Shown: in pieces, positions 17,073-17,105 of the stretch
Layout of the letters: every line of letters starts with the position of its first letter
How positions within the stretch are numbered: the stretch's first letter is position 1
From: Metabacillus rhizolycopersici
GTDB lineage: Bacteria; Bacillota; Bacilli; Bacillales; Bacillaceae
Reading direction: 5' to 3'
Assembly (NCBI RefSeq): GCF_020075705.1
Contig: NZ_JAIQUM010000089.1
Coordinates: forward strand, 1 to 17,105
Length of the DNA stretch: 17,105 bases
Position numbers and translations under genes: made by a program
The notes under the pieces: model-generated
Told to the model about the DNA's origin: nothing
Seen by the model: only the letters and a program-made list of their open reading frames with translations
Databases searched by the model: none

Positions 17073-17105
17073 TTTATTGGAGAGTTTGATCCTGGCTCAG
17101 GACGA
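17073..17105 (+). rRNA. rrs: 16S rRNA, 5' end (cut by window end)
   Basis: The sequence TTTATTGGAGAGTTTGAT onwards is the universally conserved 5' start of bacterial 16S rRNA, reaching GGCTCAGGACGA at the window end. It corresponds to rrnA in the B. subtilis layout. The exact mature 5' end is approximate. Confidence 0.95.

Overview
The window is a low-G+C Firmicute chromosome segment, almost certainly from an endospore-forming member of the Bacillaceae. The protein sequences resemble Bacillus subtilis orthologues closely. The gene order follows the replication-origin-proximal B. subtilis block between two rRNA operons: rrn - yaaC - guaB - dacA - pdxS - pdxT - serS - tRNA-Ser - dck/dgk - yaaH - yaaI - tadA - scr - dnaX - ebfC - recR - yaaL - bofA - rrn. 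Sporulation genes (bofA, the YaaH/SleL-type cortex lysin) support a spore former. The species cannot be fixed from this window.

Layout. Bases 1-79 are the 3' part of a 5S rRNA, followed by its terminator. yaaC (minus) and guaB (plus) are divergent, with a strong guaB promoter between them. dacA (penicillin-binding protein 5 type carboxypeptidase) follows as its own unit between two terminators. pdxS-pdxT is the two-gene operon for PLP synthase. Next is a serine T-box leader (specifier UCC, acceptor-pairing UGGC), about 350 bases containing a dispersed hairpin repeat, and serS. A single tRNA-Ser(UGA) has its own promoter and terminator. Reading leftwards are dgk-dck (overlapping deoxynucleoside kinases) and yaaI then yaaH (cysteine hydrolase and spore cortex glycosidase). 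Reading rightwards again are tadA, the large SRP RNA gene scr, and the DNA metabolism cluster dnaX-ebfC-recR-yaaL. A 22-bp-stem hairpin follows, then bofA, then tandem rrn P1/P2 promoters leading into a 16S rRNA gene cut by the window end.

The genes are mostly housekeeping: GTP synthesis (guaB), PLP synthesis (pdxST), seryl-tRNA supply (serS, tRNA-Ser), dNTP salvage (dgk, dck), tRNA editing (tadA), protein targeting (scr), clamp loading and recombination (dnaX, recR, ebfC), cell wall and spore functions (dacA, yaaH, bofA). I found no mobile-element gene, prophage, CRISPR array or defence island, and I do not see a new multi-gene system. The points worth a second look are small. They are a two-copy composite hairpin repeat, a tRNA-Ser with U at the discriminator position, operator-like sites around the guaB promoter, two unrecognised small ORFs in intergenic gaps, and the compact bofA-terminator/rrn-P1 junction. 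Several genes use non-ATG starts (TTG: dacA, yaaL, probably bofA; GTG: dck, dnaX), each chosen from Shine-Dalgarno spacing.
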